Shown here in pieces: positions 63,688 through 64,000 of a DNA stretch of 64,000 bases; position 1 is the stretch's first letter; each line of letters opens with the position of its first letter. Origin of the DNA: Candidatus Methylophosphatis haderslevensis (GTDB lineage Bacteria > Pseudomonadota > Gammaproteobacteria > Burkholderiales > Rhodocyclaceae). The notes beneath the pieces were generated by a model. It saw only the letters and a program-made list of their open reading frames with translations. It was not told the DNA's origin and did not search any database. The DNA lies in assembly GCA_016711925.1 (NCBI GenBank), contig JADJSA010000012.1:1-64000 (forward strand). Reading direction: 5' to 3'. A program made the translations under genes and the position numbers.

Positions 63688-64000
63688 ATGCCCGAGCGCC
63701 GGATTGCCCACATCGACATGGACGCCTTCTATGCGTCGGTCGAACTGCTGCGCCGGCCCGAACTGCGCGAGCTGCCGGTGGCCATCGGCGGGCGCGGCGG
63801 CCGCGGTGTGGTCACCACCGCCAACTACGTGGCGCGGCGCTACGGCGTGCGCTCGGCGATGCCGGCGCGCAAGGCGCTCGAACTGTGCCCGCAATGCATC
63901 TTCCTTCCCGTCGATTTCGACGAGTACCGCAAATTCTCGCGGCTGTTCAAGGCCGCCATAGCGACGCTCGCGCCGCAGATCGAAGACCGCGGCATCGACG
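63688..64000 (+). CDS. dinB: DNA polymerase IV (3' partial)
   Basis: The first 104 residues are present and run off the window. IAHIDMDAFYASVELLRRPE contains the catalytic Asp and steric-gate Tyr region of Y-family polymerases; VVTTANYVARRYGVRSAMPA and FDEYRKFSRLFKAA follow as in DinB. Translesion synthesis. No LexA box of the ssb type is visible before it. Confidence 0.93.
   Translation, partial: MPERRIAHIDMDAFYASVELLRRPELRELPVAIGGRGGRGVVTTANYVARRYGVRSAMPARKALELCPQCIFLPVDFDEYRKFSRLFKAAIATLAPQIEDRGID

Overview
The window is GC-rich chromosomal DNA of a Gram-negative bacterium, most likely a betaproteobacterium (Rhodocyclales/Nitrosomonadales-like). This placement is an inference. It rests on the uvrA / yajR / ssb block, the rsmI-yraN-diaA-dolP block, class A rnpB, heptose and capsule genes, lipoproteins and an outer-membrane porin-like protein.

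Layout. (1) 1-17048: a surface-glycan locus. A plus-strand arm carries the end of a capsule KpsS/KpsC-like gene, a 2OG-Fe(II) oxygenase, two acyltransferase-3 proteins, a 1005-aa double glycosyltransferase and an ICMT-like membrane methyltransferase. A convergent minus-strand operon carries GT2, GT4, a HAD protein, a methyltransferase, GT2 and a second HAD protein. (2) 17290-17365: tRNA-Ala(CGC) and its terminator. (3) 17420-26400: an accessory island. An IS21-family element cuts off brxF of what looks like a type 3 BREX operon; its regulator brxR remains. Divergent from brxR is a three-gene operon (unknown 554-aa protein, alarmone-hydrolase-like HD protein, unknown small protein). An AbiE-type toxin-antitoxin pair and a tandem-HTH excisionase-like gene follow. 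(4) 26424-34014: a LuxR solo, a decayed response regulator, a small Cys-containing protein with an RBS-sequestering hairpin, prfC, a TerB/DUF697-like protein, and a DUF2157/DUF4824 pair. (5) 34164-41420: uvrA, yajR, ssb behind a LexA-type box, a small porin-like protein, and a ferritin-like protein with hldE2. (6) 41506-50310: a probable light-regulated cluster. A MerR-B12 photoreceptor of the LitR/CarH type is divergent from a secreted peptide, a glutathione peroxidase, a flavin oxidoreductase, DUF1365, cyclopropane synthase, a chalcone-isomerase-like protein, an MFS permease, DUF3833, an SDR and a SnoaL-like protein. Two near-identical operators flank the shared promoter region. (7) 50334-64000: housekeeping and metabolic genes (dolP, diaA, HIRAN, yraN, rsmI, pyrC, DUF3025, rnpB, phoD-like, HpaB-family, CorA-like, DMT permease, lipoprotein hydrolase, dinB start).

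Functionally, sections 1 and 5 serve the envelope: glycan assembly and heptose activation. Section 3 is a defence island that has lost its main BREX machinery. Section 6 looks like a photo-oxidative-stress lipid-remodelling regulon. At least eleven single-base indels, mostly at short homopolymers, break istA, istB, yajR, hldE2, the glutathione peroxidase and the HpaB-family gene. This pattern fits sequencing error at least as well as true gene decay, so the pseudogene calls for those genes are provisional. A family of short hairpin repeats sits in several intergenic gaps.
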